Shown here: piece after piece, positions 1 to 11,481 of the stretch
Numbering within the stretch: the stretch's first letter is position 1
Layout: each line of letters opens with the position of its first letter
NCBI GenBank assembly: GCA_010015655.1
Contig: ML976771.1
Location: 116,041 to 180,040 of the forward strand
DNA from: Bimuria novae-zelandiae CBS 107.79
Lineage: Eukaryota; Ascomycota; Dothideomycetes; Pleosporales; Didymosphaeriaceae
Direction of reading: 5' to 3'
Length of the DNA stretch: 64,000 nt
Position numbers and translations under genes: made by a program
Notes under the pieces: generated by a model
Seen by the model: the letters and a program-made list of their open reading frames with translations, nothing else
Database searches by the model: none
What the model was told of the DNA's origin: nothing

Positions 1-1176
1 ACGACCACGGCATCACACCGACAGACACATACAATATGGATGAGACTGGCTTTCGCATAGGGATTGGCGGCAACCAATGGATAGTCACTATGGAGCTTAA
101 CCGCCCGCAGGTCTCTGCATCAGAGACCTCGCGCGATTATATTACCTCAATCGAATCGATATCCGGCGATGGTGAGCTGCTCGCACCGCTGCTCGTAGTG
201 CAAGGCGTCAATCACCTAGAGAAATGGTACACAAACACCTCGCTCCCGGGGGATTATATGATCGCGACGTCAACATCAGGGTATGCCAATGACTCTATAT
301 CACTTGAGTGGGTAGAGTTCTTCGAAAAACAGACGCGCGCGCGTCAGAAGGGCGCCTATCGACTATTAATATTTGACGGATTTGGCAGCCACCTTACTAT
401 ACCTATGGTCAAGTTCTGCGACGATCACAAGATCATTCCATTCACCCTACCTCCGCACGCATCACATCACCTACAGCCTCTTGACGTAGTGTGTTTTCAG
501 CCATTAAAGCACAATCACAAGAAAGCTGTAGAGATGGCGACTAGAACTGGGTGTACGCATTTTGATAAGCTCGAGTTCCTACACGCCTATCACGGCATCA
601 GGATGGCGACGTTCAAACAAGCTACTATACTCAGTGCCTGGNNNNNNNNNNNNNNNNNNNNNNNNNNNNNNNNNNNNNNNNNNNNNNNNNNNNNNNNNNN
701 NNNNNNNNNNNNNNNNNNNNNNNNNNNNNNNNNNNNNNNNNNNNNNNNNNNNNNNNNNNNNNNNNNNNNNNNNNNNNNNNNNNNNNNNNNNNNNNNNNNN
801 NNNNNNNNNNNNNNNNNNNNNNNNNNNNNNNNNNNNNNNNNNNNNNNNNNNNNNNNNNNNNNNNNNNNNNNNNNNNNNNNNNNNNNNNNNNNNNNNNNNN
901 NNNNNNNNNNNNNNNNNNNNNNNNNNGGCCTCAACTAGTACTAAGCAGGTACAGAAGGGCGGCGTGATCACCGTCAGCGACGCGCGACAAGCTATTGATC
1001 AACGTGTAGAGCTTGAGGCTGAGAAGATTGCCCGTAGGGCTGCTAAAAAGTTCAAAGCTGATCAGCTGCAAGCCTTACAGAGCCTCCCCCGACAGGTGCC
1101 ATCACTCAGGGATATGACTGTTGATCCTACAGTACTCGCAACACCAAGTTCAGCCTATATTAGTCCGTATAATTGA
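1..1176 (+). CDS. pogo/Fot1-type DDE transposase, 5'-truncated by window and interrupted by gap
   Basis: The frame is open from base 3 at the window edge, so the N-terminal DNA-binding part lies outside. The DDE_1 core is visible: TYNMDETGF (first catalytic Asp, near base 36), LLIFDGFGSH (second Asp, near 370) and HHLQPLDVVCF (third Asp, near 480), the DDD arrangement of pogo/Fot1 transposases, which cut and paste at TA. After the N gap a different frame continues with a basic, Ala/Lys/Arg-rich tail and stops at 1174-1176. The frame change coincides with the gap, so it probably reflects a wrong gap size, not a mutation. Unlike the other transposases here, no in-frame stop is visible in the readable parts, so the copy could be young. 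I could not find its 3' terminal repeat. Confidence 0.85.
642..926. other. assembly gap (285 N)
   Basis: A run of 285 N lies inside the transposase. The frames on each side differ by one, so the true gap length is not 285 plus or minus a multiple of three unless a frameshift is present. Confidence 0.99.
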
Positions 1177-1220
1177 CCTTGGCGGCGTCAGCTTCTATAG
1201 AAATGTCGAATCAATACAAA

Positions 1221-1256
1221 AAGTTGCGTTGAGCCGAGAAGTTGCGTTGAGCTGAG
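1221..1256. repeat. two tandem 18-bp units downstream of the transposase
   Basis: AAGTTGCGTTGAGCCGAG is followed directly by a copy with one C/T change. It lies between the transposase stop and the Nudix gene and could be subterminal repeat of the pogo element. Confidence 0.7.
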
Positions 1257-1425
1257 TAGGGCTAAGGCGCCAGCCTTAGCGTGTGGGGCGAGTAGTTGTC
1301 TTGATGTTAGCGCGCGCGTCGCGTAGGGTGGAAAGAACCGCTTTCGTGTTAGCGCAAAGCTCGTACCGGTGAACAACAGCATAAAAGAGCAGCCACCCTC
1401 GCATGTTTCCTGCCGCAACACCTTA

Positions 1426-2013
1426 ATGATGGCCAGGGCAGCAGCCTACAACTTCGATCACCACACGTCCGTGGCAGATTTCACAGTGCCCAAACACGCC
1501 TATCTGGCCGCTCGTTCGGATGCATCCTTCGGATATATTGCTACCAGTGCCCTTGTGCTAGACACGACCACTGCATCTGGCCCTCGCGTTCTTCTCCTCC
1601 AGCGCGCTGCAAGTGATGAAGACCCCAACAAATGGGAACCTCCTGGCGGCGCGTGCGATGACGAAGATCCGAGCATTTTGAACGCCGCTGCACGGGAGCT
1701 TTGGGAAGAGGCAGGCCTCATCGTAGCACAGATTGGTGGCGTCATTGGAACTCCCCATTTCTTTACCTTGGAAGACGGAAAGAGGGTGTGCCAATTCAAC
1801 TTTGTCATGCAGGTCGAGAACGACGCGGGAACTCCGCCAGCAGTGAGGCTGGACCCCAACGAGCATCAACAATACGTTTGGGCTACGGAGAATGAGGTCA
1901 AGATTAAGGAGGTGGGTGATATAAATTTGGACTTCACGAGGGAAGAAGTTCGGCAGACAGTTCTTCTAGTGTTCGACTACTACAGGGAAACAATGGCAAA
2001 AGAGAAGACATGA
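1426..2013 (+). CDS. Nudix hydrolase domain protein
   Basis: A single exon of 195 aa. The Nudix box is clear around residues 72-95: GGACDDEDPSILNAAARELW followed by EEAGL. The RELWEEAGL helix that binds the metal is intact, but the first Glu of the canonical GX5EX7REUXEE pattern is replaced by Pro, a variation I believe is common in fungal members. Upstream strands (GYIATSALVLD, RVLLLQRAA) and W-PPGG fit the fold. Family members hydrolyse nucleoside diphosphates linked to another moiety; the substrate cannot be read from sequence. The longer frame from 1369 begins with GTG, so I chose ATG 1426; ATG 1429 is equally possible. It converges on the HET gene with only 21 bp between stop codons. Confidence 0.85.
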   Translation: MMARAAAYNFDHHTSVADFTVPKHAYLAARSDASFGYIATSALVLDTTTASGPRVLLLQRAASDEDPNKWEPPGGACDDEDPSILNAAARELWEEAGLIVAQIGGVIGTPHFFTLEDGKRVCQFNFVMQVENDAGTPPAVRLDPNEHQQYVWATENEVKIKEVGDINLDFTREEVRQTVLLVFDYYRETMAKEKT

Positions 2014-2034
2014 TACGCGAAAGGTCCACCCAGC

Positions 2035-4025
2035 TCAAACGATCCCAAAAGTCTTCTCTTGAAGCTTGCGTTGGCTCAACATCTCAATCGCCTCTCCATT
2101 CATCAACCCATGGACGTAGCACTCGCCTACAAGCAAGTAGTACTTGCCCGTCGGCCGCAGACAGAACGGCACCTTGCAACCAAACAATACACACACTACG
2201 TCTCCCGGTTCCATAGCCGCTGGCCCAAGCACAAAATATCCTGCCCTAGTTTTAGCAAAAATTCGGCCTTCCGCGGCTGACGTTGCCCATCGGCTCCACT
2301 TCTCATGCCCACTTTCGTGTTCTGCACCCTCGCCCGCCATCATGACTTCCTCTGAAAGGTTATCAGACGGGCCTAGTGTCTCCACGATGTAACGTGCTGC
2401 CTTCTGCAGCCACACGCGATGTGGAATGTCGTGGTATGCTATACCTTCGTGTCCGGCAGACTGCACGCAGCCATTGCTGAGCGTCTGCATGAATGCGAAG
2501 AAGGCTGTCTGACCACCGTCCACATACCTATCGTTCAAATTGGAAGCCCCCATCCCACAGACTTCATGCCACAGCTGCTCAATCTTTGTGTACGATTGAT
2601 TAGATGTCTCCCTGATGTAAAAATCCTTGGGATGCAGTGGCTCAGAGTGCAACTCGATGCTATCGATCGCCACACCTCGGATGCGGAGCAAAGGATGCTC
2701 TTGATCTATTATCTCAAGTTTCTGCACGGAGTCGCCGTGAGCGCGGTGCGGACATATTGGTTCTGCGAGAATGATTCCTCCTGAGGTTCTCCAGTCGGGT
2801 ACCCAGGAGGGCAGGCTGTGTCCTCGTTGCCGATACTTCAGACTAGTATTGTCATTCGCATTACTCTGAGAGCGCGACGGAAGCTCGTAACGACCATGCT
2901 GGACCGCTGCTAGGACAATACAAGCCGTGGCAGGACACTGCAGCAGTATCTGCTTCGCAACATCAATATACGTCTCCTCGACATTCTTTGTATAATCTGC
3001 CGTGATAGAGACAGGTCCACAGCTAAGGGGGTGCAGCGAAGCGACCGAGAAGTGGCCAAGGAACGCAAAAACGCGGTCTCGGTCATCGCTGAAATTGAGG
3101 TGGCGCGCCCGCTGGAGCTCGTACACGAAGTTGAAGCGATTCGCATGATGCGTCTTCTCGTCGGGCTCAATGAAGCGTCGGAACAAGAACGAGATGTCCG
3201 ACGTGGAGATGCCGAGTGCGCTCCGGCACTCGTGATGGCGTTTCAGTCTTTCGCAGACACGCGCCAGCTGGTTCCATTCTATGGAAGTGCTGCCCCAGAA
3301 TAGAGTTGCGGGAGTGCTGGTTCCGATCTCCTGCACGATCCACCCTCTTTTGAACTATTGTAGCGTCAGTAACGCGGGACGGCATTTGGACGTGTTGTAT
3401 TGTTTGGAGGGGAGCTAACCCATGTCCGGTTCGTCAAGGATTGAACGGAATGGTGGTTCTCCTCAATATGTTTCTCAAGCTCCACTGCGCTGATGCCTGG
3501 GGCCATGCCATTCACTGGCCTTTCCCAAAACGCTTCGTCGAGATCGTCAACAAGATCGAATGCTGATGCTGCCTCCCCTCCAAAGTCCAGCCCCAGCCAA
3601 ACCAATACATGCATGGCATTCTGGTAGATTTTGTTCATGTACTGTACTTGCTGACCCCTTTCCACCGCATCGTTTTGGTTAATGCAGCATTGATCAGCCC
3701 AAATCCGACGCGGCCTGTTGCGGAGGCGAACTCTGTGAAGTGCGGCGAATATCGATCCGCCTCGGAGCGTCAACATGCCTTTGCTAGCGTCGTCACCGTG
3801 GAGCAGGATTTTGTATGCAGTATCTGGTGGCCCTGCATCCGCCCATACGTACGAGATTGCTTCATAGTGTGGCGCGGAATCGATTTTTACGGCTTCTAGT
3901 GTTCCTTCTAGACGATCGGTATTCTTTCCAGGATATAGAGTGAGTAGTCGAATAACTCCGTTGCTTTCCACAGGCTCATATCTATATTCAGGTAGATCCA
4001 CAAGCTCCTGTGCGGTTTCGGCCAT
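2035..4025 (-). CDS. HET-domain (heterokaryon incompatibility) protein, two exons
   Basis: Exons are 4025-3420 and 3354-2035, joined across a 65-bp intron with GTTAGC donor, CTGAC branch site and AATAG acceptor. The join restores a HET motif, NRTW then FKRGWIVQEI, in phase 0 and gives 641 aa. The HET domain covers about residues 20-210: LPEYRYEPV, RLLTLYPG, HYEAISYVWAD, RRIWADQCCINQNDAVERGQ, VLVWLGLD. The C-terminal half has SDDRDRVFAFLGH and the SLPSWVPDW element usual for the family. HET proteins trigger cell death or growth arrest when incompatible cells fuse and are often linked to NLR systems. The frame extends upstream to 4058 only with a TTG start; ATG 4025 has a good context. The gene appears intact, unlike the HET copy at 59598. 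Confidence 0.92.
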
Positions 4026-4825
4026 GATGAAGACTTCTCTGGGAGTTTTTTGTTGCAATCATTGACTAAATCTCCTCAAAAGATAAGAATTGATAAAACT
4101 GTCGGAGTGAAACTGTTAAGTTCCACAAGAAAAGGCTGAGCACGAGAAGCAGCAGAAATGTTAATTACGCCCCGGGACCACAGCCCCGTTGATATATTAC
4201 GCAAAAGTGAGCCAATACGGCCGCGCTATCGCGCGAGAGCCTCATCTTCCGCCTTCCTCTTTCCGGTCCTCTACAAGCGCCACTACAATGTGGGTAGTCG
4301 CGAGAAGCAAGGCTGAGACATGTGATGCATATACGAGGCTGCGTGTTCGTCCTGCCGGGCGTCAGCCGGGGTGACCTAGCCAATCACATGACTGGAATAA
4401 ATCAAGGAGTCGTCGCACGTATACAAGGCAAACGAATTACGTTCAGCTTTCGCCGCTTTTAAGCCCCATTCACATGTATGAATCTGCCAGGCCTGCAGTC
4501 ACAGCCTCCAATGCATCTAAAGTCTATTGGACGATGGAATTAACGCGCAGCCTACCATATCTTATATTAAGCGATTCTTCGAAGAACAAATTTGCGTCCG
4601 AAAGGTGAAAGACTTGATTCTACATATTTCCGACTCTAGTACTGCCTAGCTCTACCAGAGATACACAAGATTATCTGCTTTATCAGAGCAAGTTATCTCA
4701 GAGAGAGCTATCTCTTATCATTGGCGGAAGCTCTGACGTTTTGCAACAAGGTTGAATTTTCCCAAGGACGTCATATTTCCTCTCGAACCCAAAACTTGCG
4801 GTCACCATTCGCACCCGCTCCTACC
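4026..4825. promoter_or_regulatory. intergenic space between divergent HET and RelA/SpoT-domain genes
   Basis: About 800 bp of balanced composition with no supportable gene. It should hold both promoters. I found no specific operator; a TTG-initiated extension of the downstream frame starts at 4721 but is not used. Confidence 0.5.
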
Positions 4826-5983
4826 ATGACCTACGAGCACAAAGTCGCCATTTTCCTCGACCGCTTTCAGCGAGCACCTGAGCAAGAGCGCCTCACCCTC
4901 CAAGCCGCATCCACCAAACAAGAATGCGAAAAAATGCTAGTGAAACTAGGAGTGAAGGGCATAGTAACCACACGAATCAAGAAATACGACTCTCTAAACA
5001 AGAAGCTTAAGGACATGGGCCACGACCCCGAATTCGTCGAGTGGGTAGCCAAAGGCCACGATATCCGCCTCCACGAGGAGATGGGCGACCTCGCGGGCGT
5101 ACGCATCGGGCTTTTCTTCCCGGACGACGTTGTGAAGCTCACCGCTGAGATTAAGCGCAGCTTCACCGTCGCGCATCTCTTCGGCACCGTCACAGGTGGA
5201 CGGGAGGCCGCCCAGGGACGCAACACCGACGTGGAGAAGCACACGCGGGGGGCGTGGCGGTCGCTCGGGGTCCACGGGGAGGAGGAGGACTGGGAATTCT
5301 ACGGCTACAAGTCGTGGCAGATGGTTGTGGATTGGAAGAATCCTCCGCACCCGGAGCTCAAGTCTCTGCGCGTGGAGATACAGGTTGGCACTGTGGTCAC
5401 GCAGGCGTGGGCGGAGGTGCAGCATAATATCATTTACAAACGGCCTGACGATATCCTTGCTACGCCGACGATGAGGCGCATCATCGACGCTGTGAATGGC
5501 CTGGCGATCACCACAGATATCATGCTCAGGGAGCTAGAGCGGAGCTTAGAGATCGCGAAGGGCGAGGCGAAGGAGAGGGCGAAGCGTCCCTTCAAGAACG
5601 GCGAGGAGTTCTCGGAGTGGTTCCGCAAGACGTACCTGGACCAGATGGATGCGCATGAACGGCAGAAGTGGGAGTATCCTCCTAGTTGGGCATCATCGCT
5701 GGTTGAGATATGCTGCAACGAAAGAGGGTATGGGGGAGTGCCTGGAGCGTGCCCCGAAGATCTAGGACGTCTGATCCGGTCCCGTAACCTTTTACAAACC
5801 CGACAAGCTACCCACCTTAGGACAAACGCGTATCAGAAATTGGATATAGCGATGCTCCTCCTGCAAGCCATTGGCTATGATTTTGGGGCGAACGACAACC
5901 TAGGCTATGGGGTTGCTGAAATACGGAGGGACCAGTATGGTAGCGGCGCCACAGGCAACGAATACCTTAATTTGCGTATGTGA
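4826..5983 (+). CDS. RelA/SpoT-domain protein (fungal)
   Basis: A single exon of 385 aa. Residues 45-70 carry RIKKYDSLNKK, matching the R-x-K-x-x-x-S-x-x-x-K nucleotide-binding stretch of alarmone synthetases. Next come MGDLAGVRIGLFF (the D-x-AGVRI strand with the metal-binding Asp position), FYGYKSWQMVV, and VEIQVGTVVTQAWAEVQH, corresponding to the EIQVRT..QAWAE.EH signature; the usual Arg of QVRT is Gly here. Bacterial RelA/SpoT enzymes make (p)ppGpp; what the fungal proteins do is poorly known. No hydrolase HD domain, TGS or ACT domain is seen, so it resembles small alarmone synthetases plus a C-terminal extension of about 150 aa. I chose ATG 4826 because the frame upstream starts with TTG. 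Confidence 0.85.
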   Translation: MTYEHKVAIFLDRFQRAPEQERLTLQAASTKQECEKMLVKLGVKGIVTTRIKKYDSLNKKLKDMGHDPEFVEWVAKGHDIRLHEEMGDLAGVRIGLFFPDDVVKLTAEIKRSFTVAHLFGTVTGGREAAQGRNTDVEKHTRGAWRSLGVHGEEEDWEFYGYKSWQMVVDWKNPPHPELKSLRVEIQVGTVVTQAWAEVQHNIIYKRPDDILATPTMRRIIDAVNGLAITTDIMLRELERSLEIAKGEAKERAKRPFKNGEEFSEWFRKTYLDQMDAHERQKWEYPPSWASSLVEICCNERGYGGVPGACPEDLGRLIRSRNLLQTRQATHLRTNAYQKLDIAMLLLQAIGYDFGANDNLGYGVAEIRRDQYGSGATGNEYLNLRM

Positions 5984-6210
5984 TGAGTCGACGGGTATCT
6001 AACGTGGACAGTCATCTATACTTACGTTTCACGTCTCTAATACGCTTGGTCTAATGTCATCCTACTCTTCACTTCCCTATTGTTCTCTACCCTTTACACC
6101 GAGTTCTCTCACAGTGTCGCTGCCCCTGGAGCAAGCCTAGAGGTGACTGACCTTTTTGACTCTATGCTCCAAAGTGAACATACTAGGGACCAAGGCGCTC
6201 TGTACGATGC
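5984..6210. other. 3' flank of the RelA/SpoT-domain gene
   Basis: Unique, non-RIP sequence leading to the GATGC target site of Copia-2. No gene seen. Confidence 0.6.
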
Positions 6211-6381
6211 TGTCAGATAGAATGAGCTGTGGTAAGGTTGGATCTGCACAATTGAGCAGGGACTACTTAGCTTAGCACACCAGCGAAGAAGTTAGAACCA
6301 GTTAAATATAAGTAAGATAATAAGATACAATTATTAATATTATTAAGTTATATATATATTTACTTATTATACTATTTAATA
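6211..6381 (+). repeat. Copia-2 5' LTR
   Basis: Starts TGTCAGATAG and ends CTATTTAATA, which is CTATCTGACA after C-to-T and G-to-A changes, giving 10-bp inverted ends. Partner is 32443-32613, also 171 bp. Confidence 0.93.
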
Positions 6382-6408
6382 ATTAAGAGTCTTACTACTA
6401 TAACTAAT

Positions 6409-6630
6409 TGTCCGATTATACGGCCTCTATCTGTTGTGGATATGAGGCTGGAACACTTTCTTGTTTGTACCATTCTAAATAAGGCTAGCGCTGCATTGGC
6501 ACTTTCAGGATCCTCGCACACATCTGCATTCCAGACAGATCAGAAGACGACAATCAATCAATCTATTATTACATCCATCAACTTATCTATCGCATTATCT
6601 TAAAGTGACAGAACACTATTAAATCTAATA
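6409..6630 (+). repeat. Copia-1 5' LTR
   Basis: 222 bp. By eye it differs from the 3' LTR at four positions, all C-to-T or G-to-A in CpA/TpG context, all in its last third. Confidence 0.94.
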
Positions 6631-9600
6631 ATTAAGAGTCTTATTGCCTCCGCCAAGCCAACTGCAATGGCCCTATTAACCCTTAGAGATCCCACAGTGA
6701 TCCTGACCAACCACACGAACTACACACCGTGGCTAAACTAACTAAAAATAAAATCCTAATTCCTAAAGGTCTGGAACATTATTAACCCAGCGCTGATAGA
6801 TGAACCAAGATAGAAACCCGCAATGCCAATACCTCCCGCGATAGGCAACTACTAGCCAAGCACGGCGTATACGACTGCGAATCCGAATAATATGCTAATA
6901 ATGCCCTCACATCTTTCGACGGCAGGCGCGAAAGCATACAAAGACAATAGCGATTATTACAAAGGATAGCTAGAGATATACAAGATCATAGATCGCGAAT
7001 ACTAAGAGGAACAGGCTAGCCTAAACTAAGTAGTTACTGTTATCTAATTAATAGTTTCTGCGCATCTCTAGAACAACTGCTACCTCCTAGATTAATTAAT
7101 TAGGTAGTAGATTAATAACCTTATAATTATAGTTGGGGTAGACCTGCAAGACGAATACAGACGATTAAGGGCAAGATACTAAGAAGCCCTTAAGCTAATA
7201 AGAATAGCTAGATTATAGGCTATATGGCTATCTGAGTACGATCATGCAGCCATAGAAGTAAAGACTAATTAGGTCCTAGAGCTTTAAAGGCTAGACTTAG
7301 TTAAAGAAGACTTTATAAAGGCAGTTGTCTATGTCGCACCTATGTGGGTAACGACCTTCTAGTAATATAGAAGCAAGGATGCAGCTATCTTACGAAAGCA
7401 CATAATAAAACTCTTCTAAGACTATATGATCCTGCAGCACCCGATTAAGGGCAAATAAAAGGGCGCTTTTGCTGCTGCAGGTTCATCTCTCGCTAATAGT
7501 AGTGAATCCACCCAGGCTACAGACAGGGACGCCTCTCTTGTGGATAAAGCAGCAATATTAAAATATTAGGGTAGACCTTGTAAACAACGAAATAATAGTT
7601 AACGTACTAGAGCTAAGCGGTCCGCGATTATAGACAATAAGCTAGCGATAGCTAGTGGCCTTAAGTGCCTTACTTATAAACAACGCTATAGTCTACAAGA
7701 CTGCTTCTACGCTTTCTTAGACAAATAACTAGAATAGTTTAGGCCAAAGCCGAGCATGGTTGCCCTAATTAAGTTTAGGCTAGAGAATAACCCTGCGCTT
7801 TAAGAAAGCTTAAGAATAACAAAGAGGGCTAGATTACAGGTACCTATAATTAAATTATCGTATACTCCTACTCCAACTCGAATTACTAAGGCTAATAATA
7901 AGTGACTAGATAGACGCAAGATCACTAAAATCCCAGCGAGCTTTAACGCCGTATCTTTCTACACTAAATTAAACATATACCTATTACGATGCTTAGCTAT
8001 ACTTAATTTAGGTATAACCTGCTATATCTTTAACAACATCGATCGCTTTGTCTTATACCGGCCACCGGCGCCAGGAGACTTCATATAGGCAGGGAATACA
8101 TAAATATAGATTAAAGGATACAGGACTGTCTATCTTAACATACAAAGTGTAAGCGGTAATTAAATAATACGGCTAGATAATATAGCCTATTGCCCTAATC
8201 TGCTCTGCAACCTTATATCGTTCCGATTACTTTAGAGGCAAGGCCTTTGGTGGGACATAAGGGCAGACCTAACGACTCTAAAGAGAAGAGATAATACTAT
8301 GCTAGCAGAACTCTAAAAATTACATAAATAATAGGTGTTAGAATATAGAATAAGGCTAGTAAGTAGTATTCCTACTAATGCTGCGCACGCTACTTATAAG
8401 ACTAATACACGCACGAAACAAAGACTATAGAAGGCAAATGTATAGACCTAGCACCAGCGATTAGGCTATCTAGACCCTTAGGCCCTCGAACACCTCGTGT
8501 AGTAATCTAAGGGGGTAAGGATTAAAGGTCTCCCTATAGTCAAATGTGATGCCTGCGGTAAAGCAAAACTAAAATGGTAAATACGCCAGCAAGCTAGGGA
8601 GCGAACTAAAGGCCCTGGCGAGCGAGTCGTAATAGACTTTCACGACTATAAAGCAGACAGCTCAACAAGAGAGAAGAGCTAAATACTAATTACTAATTAA
8701 TTCTCCAGCTTTGCATAGGACTTCTACTTTAAGGATAACTGCCTAGCACGGTTAATTATTAAATTACTTAGCACTTTTGTACGGTTTATAAAAGTATAAT
8801 ATAACATTATAGTAAAAGTAATTAAATCTAATAACAAGATCTTCTCTATTAAAGCTAACGTTAAGAAGTGGTGCGTAGCGCAAGGTATTAAGATTAAGCC
8901 TTTAGCACTAAATACTTAAGCATAAAATAGAGGAGTAAAACGCTTAGGGGGTGTAATTAAGGAGAAAGCGCGTATAATGCGACTTAACTCTAATCTACTA
9001 TAGTAGATGTAGCCTAAGATCACGCGAGCCGCGGTCTACCTATATAATTAAACGCTAAACTACACTAATTAATGGCAATCTCTATATAAAGTGTTCTTTA
9101 CGATAGTAGCCTTTTAGAACGGCATTGTTACCTAACCAAAGAAGCCTAATTAAGCTTACCTAAAAGCATATAGCTGCAAAGCGTTTGCAATAACTAACAA
9201 CACAAAACGTAGCAAAAGTAGGCTTTAGAGGCTTAACCCTAAAGCATGGATTAGCTACCTTGTTAGCTACAGATTAACTAATATCTAGAGAATATAGATT
9301 CCCTCTCTAGCAACGACAATTAGTACTCGCGATGTAATATTCGATAAGGATACTATATTCTTAGGCAAAACTAAAGACCTAATAGACAACCTTATGCACA
9401 GCACATTAGAAGAAATAGCAGCCTAGGTACAATTAGTAAAGTTACCTCCCTTACCTTAATAAGAGCAAGCCATTAAGTCCTTCTTTAAGGATAAGACAAT
9501 TAGTGAAGCGCTAGAGGTTAAAGGAGCTCCTGAGTACAAGCAAGGCAGGAGAGCTAGGTACGAATATCTAACGCCTCTATTAACACCGCCACTAGTGGCA

Positions 9601-11481
9601 CTCCTTGCATAACTAATGGCAGGAGGCGATTAAGCTAGACCACCCTAAGAGTTGCAAACAGGGCAGTTACGAACAAGCCCGTAGGCCGCAGCCTTTATAG
9701 CAGGCACTAAAGCTAGTAGTAATAGTAAATATAAAGGCAAGGCTCTTAATAAGGCGCAGCTTTAACAAATAATTACATTAGGTAAAAAGCCACATCGAAG
9801 CGTGCTTCCAGAGCCACCCATATGCTAAAGCAAGCTCGAAGATCACCTTCTTTATAACATGTGGAAGGAAGCAGAACGATCCTATCTACAAAGCCACAAG
9901 GAAATGAAGTCTTAGAGCGAGGTTGCAGCAGCTCTAGTAAAGGTAGTAGGCTATTAAATCCTCAACTGCATGTGGGTATATACCTACAAGTTTAACAAAC
10001 ACTATCGATTGCAGAAATACAAGGCAAGGCTAGTGGTGCGAGGCGATTAATAGCGGCACCTTACCTTATAAGAAACCTACGCTATAACACTAGTAAGACG
10101 ATTCTTTTACATGCTTATAGCGATTATAGCTCGCTTTAACCTAGAGCTTATCTAACATGACGTTACGAACGCGTTTATTCACGCAAAGTTAGATAGAGAA
10201 ATTTACATAAAAATGCCTCGCGGCTACTCGCAAGCAGGCACAGTCCTCCAACTTTACAAAGCACTCTACGGACTACGTATATCTTTATTACTCTAGCAAA
10301 GAGAGTTCACGTTAACACTCCGTGATATTAGCTTTAAAACAGTGCCCTACGAGCTATGCTACCTTATTAAGGATAGCATTATTATCTTCTTCTATGTGGA
10401 TAATCTTATTATTGCCTATTAGAAGAATCGCAAGCCTGCAGCAGAAGTAGCTATTATAAAGATAAGAACTAAGTTTACTCTTACTAGCGGAAAAGACCTA
10501 CAGTGGTTTCTAGGGATTGAAATTATTAGGGACCGCTTGAATAGAAAGATCTAGCTTTCGCAAGCTTTATACATCGACAAGATATCGCGCCTTATTAATC
10601 ACTATAAGATTCGCTATAATACCCTAATTACAGTAGTTAAACTGCTCCCACGCTTAGGGCTCGCAAGCAAGGCTAAGATCAATTAATACTAGCGCAAAGT
10701 CAGATTAATTCTCTATGCTATAGTAACTACACGACTAGATATTACTTTTGCAAGTTCTTAATTATCACGATTTCTTTCTAACCTAAGTAAAGAGCACTAA
10801 GTAGCTACTAACTAAGTTCTCCTTTATCTTGCTAATACCAAATTGTTAGGTCTTTAGCTTAGGGGTGTAGATACTTTAGAAGTTGTAAGCGACGCATCTT
10901 TCGCTAATAATACACTTAATCGCAAGAGTTTACAAGGATATATTATTAAGCTATTTAGCGGCCTAATTGCCTAGAGAGCAAGCAAGCAAGATACAGTCAC
11001 TACATTAATAATAGAGGCTAAACTTCTAGCGCTCTTACAAGTGGCTAAAGAGGCCATCTTTACTTCACGATTACTCCAAGAGCTTTAGATTACTGTAAGC
11101 AATTATCTAATTATAATTAACTACAACAATTAATAGACTATCCGCCTTGTCACTAAAGAACTCGCAAAGCTGCAGACCAAGCTCCGCCATGTAGATATCC
11201 ACAATTACTAGCTAAGGCAAGAAGTTACACGTGGGACTATTAAGGTAGACTATTAACGCTCAGAGGACATGGTTGCAGATAGACTTACAAAGGCCCTACT
11301 AATAAACAAATAGAGCAAGTTTCTAGATAAACTAGGACTTACAAATATATTAGACAAGATCACTAATTAAGAGGTTGCCCTACAGGATCTACAGCAGAGG
11401 ATAGAGGCCTTTAAGTTAGAATAATAGACAGATGAATAATACGAAGGTCCAGCTTAAGGATAAGCCCAAGCTGAGGGGGTG

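Noticed and set aside
4721..4825. N-terminal extension of the RelA/SpoT-domain protein
   Set aside because: It begins with TTG and has no ATG; same problem for the extensions to 4058 (HET) and 1369 (Nudix).
6382..6408. Similarity of AATTAAGAGTCTTA after the Copia-2 LTR to the sequence after the Copia-1 LTR, first read as a duplicated Copia-1 end
   Set aside because: Both are the conserved start of the Copia interior (probable primer site region), seen also in reverse next to the Copia-3 LTR at 24511.
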